DNA of 64,000 nucleotides from Pectinophora gossypiella (lineage: Eukaryota > Arthropoda > Insecta > Lepidoptera > Gelechiidae), in NCBI RefSeq assembly GCF_024362695.1, contig NC_065405.1, positions 7,014,672 to 7,078,671 on the forward strand. The letters run 5' to 3'. The number at the start of each line of letters is the position of its first letter. The stretch's first letter is position 1. Positions 19,513-30,923 of this stretch are shown here, one piece after another. The position numbers and the translations under genes were made by a program. The notes beneath the pieces were generated by a model. The model saw nothing but the letters and a program-made list of their open reading frames with translations, was not told the DNA's origin and made no database searches.

Positions 19513-21224
19513 GGATATGTCTACAAAAAATATATATTTAGAAGAATATTTAACGATCAATGCAAATTATCACTACTAACTAATTTAACCTGACGTCATC
19601 TCCTGAAAATTTGGTAACATCTACCATCTATCACCCAAGCGTTATCTCGTTTTCCAAATGGCCCTTACTTAACTTGTATATTTAGCAGGTCCATTTTCAC
19701 AGAAGCGACTGTCTGAGAACCAGCCCAAAAAAATAAGTATCTATGAATCTAATAATGTAATGAAAACACCGAAACTAATATACATGAAAGTAAAACAATT
19801 TTATTTCAAAAACAAACCCGTTTCGGTTTAAGACCTAATCGAATAAAAACTTACATTATTATTTCTGTATATAATTCAACTTAATTAAGCAGTTTTATTT
19901 TTCTACAAATATTTACTCACGTAGAATAGTTAGTTACGCGGTATAACAACATCTTGTCTGTACATCATCTACAACTTTGTACCTCTTATTAAATAACTAC
20001 TCAAGGTGTTTGTGTCAAAACAAATTTTCTGTTTTCCTCTTATCTCTCATCTGGAAATGTCCCCTGGCGATAACCTCAATAAACTTAAGATTGGAAAATA
20101 GCCGTATATTACATTTTAGATCGATGATTCATATTTAACAATGTCCTACGTACTTGTATCGGTCTATTCATAAAAACGATTTTAAAAAAATTCAAACGCG
20201 ACCACCAAATAAAAGCATTCAAATTGATTGAACCAAATGCGAATAACTATATTAAACGAATGATATATGGTATTTATGAGTGCTAATTCAAACAACTTTG
20301 TTATTTTTTATAACTTTCTTAGTTTTATTCGTCAATACATACATATTATTATGTATATAGTATGAGATCACGTCTATTGTTTGTATATACGACATTTACT
20401 CTATTTAAAAGAAATAATCTAACCGTCTAGACCGTTTGACTATAGGATCAGACTCTTTACTTTTAGCCCGTTAGATATTATTATTCTATCATTTTTGTTG
20501 GTCTTCTGTTTATCACTATAAATTAATAATGGTAATAAGCAGGATTCTATTTTCAAAATAATTTATTAACTCTACTCCTGGGATAAGTTAATCTTTACAT
20601 GGTATAATTTCCTAAAACTACTCTTATTTTGTTACCAGTTTATGATATCGCGACAGTCATTTTGAATTAGTACCCTACAAGACATAAATAACCGGGCATC
20701 TAAATTCATTGAATCGTTGGTCATTGCTGTCCGTCTACATCAATTATGTAGAAGTAGTACAGTACAGTGATTTTATGAGTCAAATTGCCTCTTGACACTA
20801 TTAACTCGAGTTGAGAGAAAATGCTGCCAACCGAATCATAAGTCGAATCTGACTTGACTGGGTTCTCACTGGGTCAGTCCAATATTATTATGTTTTAAAA
20901 GCTAGTGATAAAAATTTTGATTTCCTTCCTCATCTCCATAATGTAATCCGGTTTATCACAGGGTCCACTTCCCTATTAAATTTAACTTATTAAATTTAGA
21001 CTTCCATACCTATCCAAATTCCGTCCCGAGTCCGAGACTTTTTTGTTTAATTTTCCCTAGGCACCATCCCTTTTAGGTAGGTACCCATTTATGAAGAATT
21101 TGAAGTGTTTAATGTTTAATACGTCAGTCAGTAGTCTCTGTGTTTTTGTAAAACTGTTCTTTCTTTGAATTTTTAGAACGTATATTTCGAGATTTAAAAG
21201 TAGCTTCGCAAATGAGCCGTGGTA
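19513..21224. other. Repeat-poor stretch with small SINE fragments
   Basis: Fragments resembling the reverse of the family E SINE lie at about 19675-19735 (AGGTCCATTTTCACAGAAGC) and 20930-20990. No gene-like frame is seen. Confidence 0.4.
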
Positions 21225-21427
21225 GGTAGCCCAGTAGGCCCAGCAGGTTCTGGAGTGGCGACCACGTGTCGGACGACGCTCAGTGGGTAGGCCCGCTACA
21301 AGGTGGACCGACGATCTGGTGAAGGTCGCGGGAAGCCGCTGGATGCGGGCAGCGCAGGACCGATCGTCGTGGAGATCCTTGGGGGAGGCCTATGCCCAGC
21401 AGTGGGCGTCATACGGCTGATGATGAG
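21225..21427 (+). mobile_element. 5'-truncated LINE, last codons of the ORF plus tail
   Basis: A short frame reads PATRWTDDLVKVAGSRWMRA, then AQDRSSWRSLGEAYAQQWAS, then a stop. This is the usual C-terminus of a lepidopteran endonuclease-reverse transcriptase. The tail has GCCCAGCAGTGGGCGTC and CGGCTGATGATGA. Only about 200 bp of the 3' end survive, as expected from early termination of reverse transcription. Confidence 0.75.
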
Positions 21428-21765
21428 GTAGCCCAGTTGGTAGAATGCTTGCCTTTAACTTTCAGGTCGCAGGTTCGAATTTAGAACAGGCCTAAACCAA
21501 TGATTGTCGAATTTGTTTTCGAATTCATGTTTGGATCGTAAATCACGTGCTCAGCGGTGAAGGAAAATATCGTGAGGAAACCTACATTCCCGAGAAATGC
21601 ATTTTCCGAGGTATGTGACCTAACCTGTATTGGGCTGGTTTTCCCTTCGCGGGTTGGAAAGTCAGACAGGCAGTCGCTATTGTAAAAAAAACGGGACCTG
21701 TCAAGTCTTCAGGTTGGGTAAGCGGACCTTGTGAAAAACGAGATAATGCTAGGGAGATGAAAGTA
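21428..21765 (+). mobile_element. tRNA-headed SINE (family E, copy 1)
   Basis: The head has box A TAGCCCAGTTGG and box B GGTTCGAATTT. The body has TTCGAATTCATGTTTGGATC, GTGACCTAACCTGTATTGGG and CGGACCTTGTGAAAAACGAG, and the end is GATAATGCTAGGGAGATGA. A full copy in reverse lies at 62925-63246 and a partial one at 48415-48600. It starts directly at the GATGATGA end of the LINE fragment before it. Confidence 0.75.
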
Positions 21766-22506
21766 GCTTCGCGAACGAATATGACGCCTACCATTACACT
21801 ATTAAAATTATCAACGTGGGCGTGTATACTTACGTCATACTTAGTGACTTGCAAAATTTATCACAATCATCAAACATAGGTAATAACAATTTTGACAAAG
21901 TACATGAACGCAAGAATTCAACCTTAAGATATGGAAAGTACAAAGGGCCGTAGATTCGTCGGCGTTCAGTCTCACGTCATATAACTTAGTGATTTGCAAG
22001 CGCTCACAAGTAGTTTATATTAATGTGCATAACTCGTATGAATTTAAATGAAATCGCATATAAAGTTTAATTTAGCCTGTATTTCTAAATTCACATTCTA
22101 TTATAGTTTACATTTTGAGAGTTGGAGTAACAAGTGCAAGACGCGCCATCTTGCGGTCGAATGAAAAAACTAAAAAATCTAGTGTTGCCATATTATTACA
22201 TGTGAAGATTCGAACTATTAATTTATATATAAACAATTTTGACAAATACATTGAATAAATCAATCCAAAGTATATACTAGGTAATGCAAAGATATATAAT
22301 AGACAACATCATTCGTGTCACGGAAAACTATTTTAGAATATTTTGTCTTTTGCAAATATAAGTTATACATACGCATATTTATAACGTTTAGATCAACCGA
22401 AGATCATTCCAATGAAATGGGAAACTTATGTTTACTTGAAAATGCACTAAATAATTCAAAAACTCGACAACGCAAAAAACGCTAGATCTTATAAATACAT
22501 AAATAT
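21766..22506. other. No feature recognised
   Basis: AT-rich stretch between repeats; no protein-like frame or hairpin was noted. Confidence 0.4.
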
Positions 22507-22814
22507 ACAGGATGTTATAGACAAGTAATGAAAACTTTGAGGGATGATTCAGACCAGGATTCTGAGTTGATATCAAGTGGAATTTTCGTCGCAAAAGTAT
22601 GGAACTAAAAACAATTAAAAAACACAAACATTTTCATGAATTTTCCGTTGTGAATATCAAGTGGATTTTTCCATCGCAAAATTATAGAACTGAAAATATT
22701 TTTTATACACAATAATCATGAATTTTGCAACGCAAAATCCTATTTGATATTAACTCAGAATCATGATCTGAATCCTCCCCCTCAGTATTCGTTACGATGT
22801 CACTAACACTCTGT
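22507..22814. mobile_element. Foldback MITE (family A, copy 3)
   Basis: It starts ACAGGATGTTATAGAC and ends CGATGTCACTAACACTCTGT. The inner arms GATATCAAGTGGAATTTTCG and AAAATCCTATTTGATATTAA face each other. It contains an extra internal repetition of the TCAAGTGGATTTTTCCATCG arm. Confidence 0.7.
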
Positions 22815-23932
22815 ATATACTAAGTATCTACTTTTAAACACGTGCTTGCTCTACTTTTCTTTTTTTTGCTATTTGTTTCATAAACGTGAAAGACTGACAT
22901 ATTGCAAGATGAGATGACAGATAGACATTTAAAAATCATAAAAATAGAGAACTTACTGCGGCAGGGCAAAGGCCTCTATTTTCTAATTTTTTTTTCAATT
23001 TCCTTATCTTGTTCGTTATTTTTTCAGTTATTTCTATGGCGCCTTATTTCTCTCATTAGGATAGACATAGATATAGTTCAATAGACTAGGTGTTGCGTCC
23101 GCTCTTGGCGTTGGTGGCCAAGATGGATATCATGAGTAGTTGCCTGTAAGTAATGGCTCTAGAGCAATAAGGCCGCCCAAGTTGTACTGTACCCATGTGT
23201 TATGTCTGATTCTTAAAATTATGTTATGTGCAATAAGGTGTATATTTGATTTGATAAACTGTATAGTGAAAGTTACCAGCCCAATGCCTATATTCACGTG
23301 AGACAGGGCGTGATCTCTGAGTCGTCTCTCACTGGAACTAACTATTCAATACAACATAGATATCGCCTAAATCGCAATGCGTACCTATACAGAGCAACGA
23401 AATTCAACGTCCATACATAAAGAAAACTCAATTTATTTATGAAAATAACCAACAGTACATCATCGTGTTCTTAAACTGTGGTGGTGTGTGTATCACCTGT
23501 CCAAATACACACACAAAGATCTTTACACAATACAGAGTGCGGCTAAAAAGTAAACGAAAACAAATAGAGTTTGGTTTGCCGTAGCGACGAAACAAAATGG
23601 GAACTTTTATCTACTTAAACACATTCATTTACATTATAAACGCCTTCGTCAATTATAAAGACGACTTTACTAACTTTTGCTACGGGTCGTCACCCGCTTA
23701 TTTCTAAACAAGAATGAAACGTATCCCTTATGATGAGTCTTGGGCTTAAAAAAACCTATTTCTTTTATTTTATAACAGGCAGACTATCGCCGTCAGTTTA
23801 GTTAGGCTAATAACGGATCCCACTGCTGGGCAATAGCATCCACTTGATCCTTTTGCGGTCATATGCAAACTCCGTCCAATCCTTTCGATATGCGGCATAG
23901 CTTTGATCATAAAAATAGATGCTCCTCGACTT
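22815..23932. other. No feature recognised
   Basis: AT-rich, with short frames only (for example 22902-23084), none with a recognisable domain. Confidence 0.4.
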
Positions 23933-24081
23933 GCGTTTCCACTGAAGCGGAGCGGAGACGTGCGAAATTTACAAATCACAGCAAACGAGTGAGCGAGACA
24001 TCAGACGCTCTATCGCTTTTTAGCTCGCTGTGATTGATCGATTTTCGCACGCCCTCGCTCCGCTTCGCTTCAGTGAAAACG
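23933..24081. mobile_element. GC-rich foldback MITE
   Basis: The left arm GCGTTTCCACTGAAGCGGAG..CGTGCGAAA is inverted on the right as TTTCGCACG..CTCCGCTTCGCTTCAGTGAAAACG. The inner part continues with ATCACAGC and GCTGTGAT. It has no coding content and is richer in G+C than its flanks. Confidence 0.7.
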
Positions 24082-26012
24082 AACCCTTAGATTTTACTCC
24101 CTTCATGCGTAGACGCTCTCTGTTAGCCGTGAAGAGTGTTTATTTTTTTCGTGACAACGTCAAACGACTACTATGGATGATTCAACAACATCAACTTCAG
24201 GTATGCTTGTTTAAAATAAATAAAAAAAATAGTCCTTTTTATGCTTAAGCATTTTTAATTTTATTCTTAATTGTAGTTCAACACAAAAATATTTCGAAAT
24301 ATGGAGATTGGTTCTGAAACGTGATGGCATCATTGTCATTGCAAAAACAAGAGTGGAAGGAAGATCTTTTGTTCACTGGGCGTACTAAAATAATGACTAC
24401 GAGGTTCAAATAATTTGCTCTTTCATGTAGAACAAACATTTCACTGCAGGGCAAAGGCATTCTCTTAACTGGAAGTGGAAGGCGGTTAATACTTACGATA
24501 GACGTTGAGATAATCTGCTTCGGGGTCTATCTCCACGTCTGCCGGACGACGTCAGGCATACTTTCGCGTAATTCTTTATAGATAATAATTACTTAAACAT
24601 TATTTGATAATTATTCAGCCAAACACAATTTCACTGTTGACTTTCAAAACTTGAAACTCATTATAAAATTTTGTGATTATTAATGCTGGCCATTGAACTA
24701 GAATTTCCTTAACGAATTTCCAATACCTATTTACTGAATTGGAATAATCAAGATGGATATGAAATAGCGTATTATTTTTAATAAGATACGTAATTTTTAA
24801 AGTAAATATTTATTATTTGTTACAATATAAAAATCATGAAACAACCGCCCTGTACATAAGGTCCACATGCGAACATCAGGCGCACATACAAGCACCACAC
24901 CTACACGAAGACGTCATTCTCACACACATATACGTGACATAAATTTTACACAACACACGTACACCGCGTCATGTACATTGACATTTGGCACACGCGTCAT
25001 TTGGCTGTGTGTGCTCCTCACGCGGTCGGTAGCTGATCGCTCGTCCACATTCCAAACGTGCTGTAACCGACTTGCAAACGAATACTGTCTTTTTGTCTCA
25101 TATCTGATGTGTTACATGATGTATCTTTCACAGAGTCCCGTTATTGGCTGTTAATCAAATCCAAAGTCGTTTGAGAATGACTCACTCGCGACTTTGTTTT
25201 AGCTATATTACGATGTTTTTATGTGATTTCGTTTATTTTCGAACGTCATTTAGTTGTCACTCAGACAGGTTGTTATATTTTTGTATCACGAAATACATAT
25301 TCATTGATTTCTTTTCCCTGAAACTCATATCATTTTTACCTGGCTGCAAAATCTTTATCCTTAAAATCATAAATTATGTCCTCACAAAATTCGATCACAA
25401 GTCGGCTTTTCGATTTCCCGAGAAATATGAGCTCTCCTATCATCAACGATCATGAAGATAGACATTGCTCAAGGCAAGAATGAACAGGCATTTTCTAGGC
25501 GAATATTCTACGATTGCATCGCACTTTTCACCGTCGCTTCCGTGTTACGAAGAAAATAACTACATACGATCTCAATTCGATAGAAAAAACTGCCAATATT
25601 CCGTATCAGATTACGTGAATATAGGTATGTACCTACTTACCTACTTTTACATTGGTTATAATAGTGTTATTGTAATAAGTATGTTATTTTAAACGATCAG
25701 TTAGTCCAAACAGTATCAGTCTGTCTAAACAGTAACTACTATGAACAATGAACTAAGTAGTTAGCAATGCAATAAGTGTTTGAAGTAGAAATTGATATTT
25801 ATAAGAAGACAAAAATTGCAAGTACATAATAATGATAAATGATAGTATAATACAATATTTTCTAATGATCGTATCCTCGTTTTCATTGATGTAATAAATT
25901 ATGTCGCCTCATGCTCATAAATTACGAAATATTATATCTATACTGAACTTTATACTGCCATCACCATCATTCCTATTGCATAAATACTTATGTTTTATTA
26001 GTAATACTTATT
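24082..26012. other. Intergenic stretch, AC-rich at 24865-24970
   Basis: A stretch at about 24865-24970 is rich in CACAC/ACACG words. Frames at 24867-25154, 25144-25455 and 25465-25692 are open for 75-103 codons but look like chance: no domain, no splice context. Confidence 0.4.
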
Positions 26013-26016
26013 ATTA

Positions 26017-26339
26017 TGTTAGGTTTTCTGTAATTTTGTGCGAATTTGTGTTGCCTTCATATGGCAACACTAGGAGAAAGGGTATAAAAAGGCGTGTTTG
26101 TCTTTCATTGGGGCTTTTTGATTCGAGCACGCATCGAAGGCAGACGTACCATTTTGAACACGTGTACACTTGTGTTTGAGCACGCGTGCGTTTTGGAAAT
26201 TTAGAGTAAGTAACCAATATACTTATTATTTATTATTTCAATGGTTGTTTTATTTATAGAGCATGTACCTGAGGCAGCTTTATGTATATCCAGGTATCCG
26301 TATGTTAGTTAATGATCATGTTACCGTGGTCTTACTACA
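26017..26339 (+). repeat. 5' LTR with TATA box
   Basis: It begins TGTTAGGTTT and ends CTTACTACA. A TATAAAAA box lies at 26083-26090, preceded by the small inverted repeat GTTGCC..GGCAAC. The probable transcription start would be about 30 bases past the TATA box. What follows the LTR (TTTCAGAAGTGGGATCG from 26340) is where a primer binding site should lie, but I cannot name the tRNA. Confidence 0.92.
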
Positions 26340-26550
26340 TTTCAGAAGTGGGATCGTATCCATATGTGTTAATCAGGATACACCGTTTTTGAGATATTTT
26401 ACTTTGGAAATATATCTGTATAAATATATACATACATATATATTCATCACATTCCAAAATATTATAGGGTTATCTGAAGAATATTTACATGTTCCAATGT
26501 TTTCGAGTTCCAGATTATGCCTCTTGAAGACGAGATCGTTCCACGAAGAC

Positions 26551-26820
26551 GAGCCGAGCCGAGCCGAGACGAGCCGAGACGAGCCGAGACGAGCCGAGAC
26601 GAGCCGAGCCGAGCCGAGACGAGCCGAGACGTGCCGAGATGAGCCGAGACGAGCCGAGACGAGCCGAGCCGAGCCGAGACGAGCCGAGCCGAGCCGAGCC
26701 GAGCCGATACAAGCCGGGAGCGCAGCCGAGCCGAGCCGATACAAGCCGGGAGCGCAGCCGAGCCGAGCCGATACAAGCCGGGAGCGCAGCCGGAGAGAGA
26801 GCCGGGAGTGCAGCCGGAGA
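26551..26820 (+). repeat. Pentamer (GAGCC/GAGAC) block and 32-bp tandem units in the element's leader
   Basis: From 26551 to about 26705 the sequence is an unbroken run of GAGCC and GAGAC pentamers. It then passes into about three copies of a 32-bp unit built around GATACAAGCCGGGAGCGCAG (26706-26800), ending in GCCGGAGAGAGA variants. The long open frames on both strands here come from low complexity and are not genes. Confidence 0.9.
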
Positions 26821-27047
26821 GAGACGTCGCTTCACGCGTCGGCACAACGAGCGACACAGCCAACGACGTCGCGGCGAAGGGCAGGAGGTGCGACGTTCGT
26901 CGGCAGCTAAGGGAATAGAAAGGTCAGATAGCCCTACATTTTCATCTAAAGATGTTCTTAATATTGTTGAATCATTAGTTAACTTAAGATCTTAACCTAA
27001 TCCGACAGCAGTCGCCACATCACATCCTTCCAGTAGTATTATGAACC

Positions 27048-27745
27048 ATGTTACCCGAATTTGGACCCTCATCGAAAATTCAAAAGATTGATACTTGGTT
27101 AAAGAAAGTTAATGAGTGTGCCACTGTTTACGGATGGGATGAGAACAACCGTTATCCACTTCGCAATGCAGAAACTGCAGGAGTTGGCCAAAGTTTGGTA
27201 TGAAAGCTTCAATTCTATTTTGTACAGCTGGGCAGAATGGCAGCAAAAGTGGTTAGACGCATTTCCTTTTGAACATGATTATGGCCAATCCCTGGAGGAT
27301 ACGCTTAGGCGAAAGAGTAGGTTTGGTGAACCGCTAGAGGTTTATTATTATGAAGAATTAGCCATCGTGAACCGGTGTGACATCGAAGGGAAACGAGCCG
27401 TGGACTGCATTATCCACGGATTAAGTGACAAGACAATTAGATCCAGCGATAAGCGTTACGATGTACGCAGCCTGATCAACTCCATTTTCTGATGAGTAAT
27501 AAGGAGAACCAACCGCCGCCCGATCGCTTTCATTTTAATAAAACAAAGTAGTCGACTGAATCCACAGCGGGAAGTAATAATGACAATAGGGATAAATCAG
27601 TTAAGACTTCAAAAAAAATTCAAGTTACAAATTATTTTGTTTTAACTGTAGGGAAAAAGGTTACCCGTATCTTAAATGCCCCAAACCTCTGGTCCAATGT
27701 ACAGGATGTCGTAGGTTCGGTCATAAAATGGAAACTTGCAGAGTC
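27048..27745 (+). pseudogene. gag of the gypsy element, frameshifted
   Basis: An ATG at 27048 opens a frame that is lost near 27170-27200. Homologous sequence continues in another frame (27112-27492) with SWAEWQQKWLDAFPF, a retrotransposon capsid-like stretch. At about 27640-27740 lie two zinc knuckles. The first reads CFNCREKGYPYLKC with Y where H is expected; the second reads CTGCRRFGHKMETC with all four ligands. The product would coat element RNA. At least one frameshift separates capsid and knuckles. Confidence 0.75.
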
Positions 27746-28285
27746 CCTTTTTTTTTTGAAAACCGTGATAATCTAGGTAACATTCCTAAAATCATGCGCA
27801 TACTTACCTCTAAGTCGGGCTCAAAATATTTCAATACAGTTAGGGTAAATGACACCTCTATGATATCGTTTATAGATTTCGGTAGCGAAGTTTCGCTCAT
27901 AAAACAAACAACGACACTGATTTTGGGGTAGACTTGTGATCAACCCCCGACTCCATTAAAAGTTTTGGTAGTAATTTTATTTTGTCCATGGGCAGGACAC
28001 AGGTTAATTTATGCATCGACGGTGTTAGTGCGGATGTTTTGTGTCACGTGGTTGACAGTAATCTGCTCAATTGTCCGATATTAGTAGGACAGTCCTTCAC
28101 CGAACAGAAGCAGGTGCTGGTATTCAAGAATGCCAACGAATTGAGGTTTTATTATGATGATGAATTCCCTTTTGCTAACGGTGGTAGTGGTGATACTGCG
28201 AGTGTAAAGGTCGTCTCCGCTTCATGCGCAAGATTGAGTGGAGAGGCGATTATCAGAGCTCGTACTGATGTTGTGATTAATTGAT
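27746..28285 (+). pseudogene. Retroviral-type aspartic protease region of the gypsy element, motif altered
   Basis: A frame at 27728-27931 contains FIDFGSEVSLI, where the catalytic motif D-S/T-G reads D-F-G. One base change (TCC to TTC) would explain it. A second frame (27982-28284) continues the protease/spacer region and has VLCHVVDSNLLNCPILVGQ. A stop lies between the two. The enzyme should be inactive as it stands. Confidence 0.65.
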
Positions 28286-28540
28286 ATGTTAGGCTTAGCG
28301 GAAGAGTCGTGGGGAAGCCAAACCGAGAATTCACGATAGCCGGCGGGTTATACAAAGTAGAGGAAGGTCAGCTCTTTGTTCATATTACCCCATTGTCAGC
28401 TTTTGTTATATTGATGAAGGTGATATTATAGGTAGATGAAATAGAGTTCAGATTGTCAATCATATTTGTACATCACCCACAGACCTCGTTGGCGAGCATT
28501 TAGGTATAGAGCCTAAAGATGTTAACTTTAGCAAAAACGC

Positions 28541-29260
28541 TTGAAGAGCCACATAAACGACGTCTATTTTAACATTTTGAACGAATACAAGCATTGCTTC
28601 GCGCAATCATTAGAGGAGTTGGGATGTACAAATATGACTGAAATGAAAATTGAATTGAATATTGAGCGTCCTGTGGTTTACCGGCCTTACATATTGTCGC
28701 ACAAGGAACGACAACAAGTAAGAGAAATGGTTGGTGAGATGATGAATGCGGGGATTGTACGAGAAATTGTATCGGAATATGCGAGTCCAATTATGTTGGT
28801 TCGTAAGAAGGACGGTAAACAAAGGCTCTGTGTTGATTATAGGTTTCTGAATTCAATGACAGTTAAGATAAGGTACCTGATGGCAGTGATTGAAGACGAG
28901 ATTGCTCGATTAGTGGGGCAGGCCTACTTTATAACTTTGGATCTGGCATCTGGATACTACCAGGTGGCTATTGCAGAAGAATCGAAACCCTTAACTTCCT
29001 TTATCACCCCAGACGACCAATATGAATTTAATCGTATGCCGTTTGGGTTGGCTAACGAACCAGCTGTATTTCAAAGGCTGATGAATAAGGTATTGGTTTC
29101 CGCTAGGTTCTCAGAAGCTACTGCTTACATCGATGACGTATTAACTTACGAAAAGGATGTAGAAGAGTGTTTGGATAGGTAAGAAAGGGCTTTACAGTTG
29201 ATAGAAAAGGCAAGCCTAACTCTGAATTTGGCAAAATGTAATTTCTTACAGCAGAATTAT
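28541..29260 (+). pseudogene. Reverse transcriptase of the gypsy element
   Basis: A 213-codon frame has the Ty3/gypsy RT blocks in order: SPIMLVRKKDGKQRLCVDYR, LDLASGYYQV (first catalytic D), FNRMPFGLANEPAVFQRLMN, and YIDDVL with the catalytic DD. A stop at 29180-29182 follows VEECLDR; past it the same frame continues with family-like sequence (LTLNLAKCNF) until about 29255, where the frame shifts. The catalytic centre itself is intact. Confidence 0.85.
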
Positions 29261-29269
29261 TAACTATTT

Positions 29270-29990
29270 GGGTTATGATATTAGCGCTGCTGGGGTGCGG
29301 CCGGCTGACAAAAAGACACAGTCAGTGTTTGATGTTCCTCGTCCCACCAGTCCACATTCCGTCCGCCAATTTCTGGGACTAGTAGGATATTTTCGGAAAA
29401 TTTATAAGGAGTTACGCGTCTTTATCACATCCGTTGAATAAGTTGCTCAAGAAGGATGTGGAATGGTGTTGGACTGAGGAACAAGAAGCCGCATTTGTTG
29501 ATCTCAAGAGTAGTCTGATAGATAGTCCAATCTTAGCCATTTACGACCCGACCGCCGAAACACAGTTGCACACTGACGCCAGTGAAGTGGGCGTCAGTGG
29601 AATATTGATGCAGCGACGTAATGGAAACGACACCTACCATCCCGTAGCGTACTATAGTCGCCAGACATCTTCAGAAGAGAAAAGGTTTATAAACTTGAGA
29701 CTCTTGCTATAGGTAGTAAGTTCGCTCAAAAGTTTCGGGTTTATCTTCTGGGTCAGAATTTCAAAATCATGACCGATTGTAGTGCGTTGCGCTCCATGCT
29801 TTCCAAACGCGATTTGGTTAGACGTATTGCCCGCTGGTGGCTGTTTTTGCTTTTTGAATATCGTGCTGGCACGAAAGTGTCGCACGTGGACCTTCTATTT
29901 CGGAACCCAATTGAGGATCTTAGTTCAATGGAAATTGACGCTGGTCTTTACCCGACGGTTATGTCAATCAATGAGGGGGACAGGTTGTAG
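29270..29990 (+). pseudogene. RNase H region of the gypsy element
   Basis: The frame 29434-29712 has WTEEQEAAFVDLKSSL, then LHTDASEVGVSGILMQ and PVAYYSRQTSSEEKR, the connection and RNase H start of Ty3/gypsy pol. The next frame (29769-29990) has MTDCSALRSMLSKRDL and ARWWLFLLFEY, the RNase H end. A frameshift between them lies near 29700-29770. Confidence 0.8.
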
Positions 29991-30059
29991 ACTCTTCAAT
30001 TAGGTGATAGTGAACTGGGTCGCATTCGGGAATTTCTTACCACTGATATTGATGCAGAT

Positions 30060-30725
30060 GGGTTAAAGTACATAACAGAAAACTAATTCAAATGAGGGCC
30101 TATTCCACGTAAACGAAAAGTCGAGGTGCCTTTTCACACCCTGTACATCAATCACCTTGGACCTTTTTGTGCGATCAAAGAGAGGAAAACTCTTACCTAT
30201 TGGTAGTCGTAGATGCCTTTACGAAATTTAAATTTATCAGGCCAGTCAGAAATACCAAAAACAGTTACAACAACGCGAGAATTAGAAGATATTTTCTATA
30301 CGTTCAGAAACCCAGATCGAATTATTAGCGACCGCGGTACTTTCTTCACATCGTACGTGTTCAAACGTTTTGCTCGGATAAAGGTATTAGACACGTGTTG
30401 AACGCAGTTGCAAGTCCTAGGTCTAATGGACAAGTAGAGCAGTCTAATCGCACGATGTTAGGGTCGTTAACTGCGCAAAATCTTAATTTTGACAAGAACG
30501 TCTGGGATGACAAGATAGGTAGAGTCCAATGGGGCATGAACAACACCCGTCGGAAGACAACGGGACGGACTGAGGTAATGTTTGGACTTCAGATGGATGC
30601 GGAAATTAATCCTATGTTGAACGAAATAGTATGCGAAACGCAAAATTATACTTTATTGTCAGTTCGGGAATCCCTTAAAGATGTAAAAATTGACGATTCA
30701 AAGTGTAACAATGTTACCTACTGAA
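30060..30725 (+). pseudogene. Integrase region of the gypsy element, N-terminal zinc domain largely gone
   Basis: HTLYINHLGPF at about 30135-30170 corresponds to the first catalytic block, where D is normally found in place of N. ISDRGTFFTS (about 30320-30350) carries the second D. SPRSNGQVEQSNRTML (about 30412-30460) carries the E. Three frames are needed to follow it. The HHCC zinc domain expected upstream is not recognisable, which suggests a deletion between RNase H and integrase. Confidence 0.75.
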
Positions 30726-30923
30726 TAAACATATTTTTGAGTTTGAATTTGTTGGGATTGATGACTACTTCATTTAACAAATCGAATGTCACCCTGGATT
30801 CACGTTAATGATGATAAAGAAAGTAGTGATGAAGATGACTGATTGTGTCATTATTATATACAATCAAAAGAAAGTAAGTAGAGGTACTGTTTGTTGGATG
30901 AAACTGTAAGATGTGTATTTAGT

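Noticed and set aside
24867..25692. Three consecutive frames of 75-103 codons
   Set aside because: No domain, no splice logic, and composition like the surrounding intergenic DNA.
26263..26910. Long open frames on both strands rich in E, R, S, A or in ARLGS repeats
   Set aside because: They are translations of the GAGCC/GAGAC pentamer block, open in several frames because the unit is short and stop-free.
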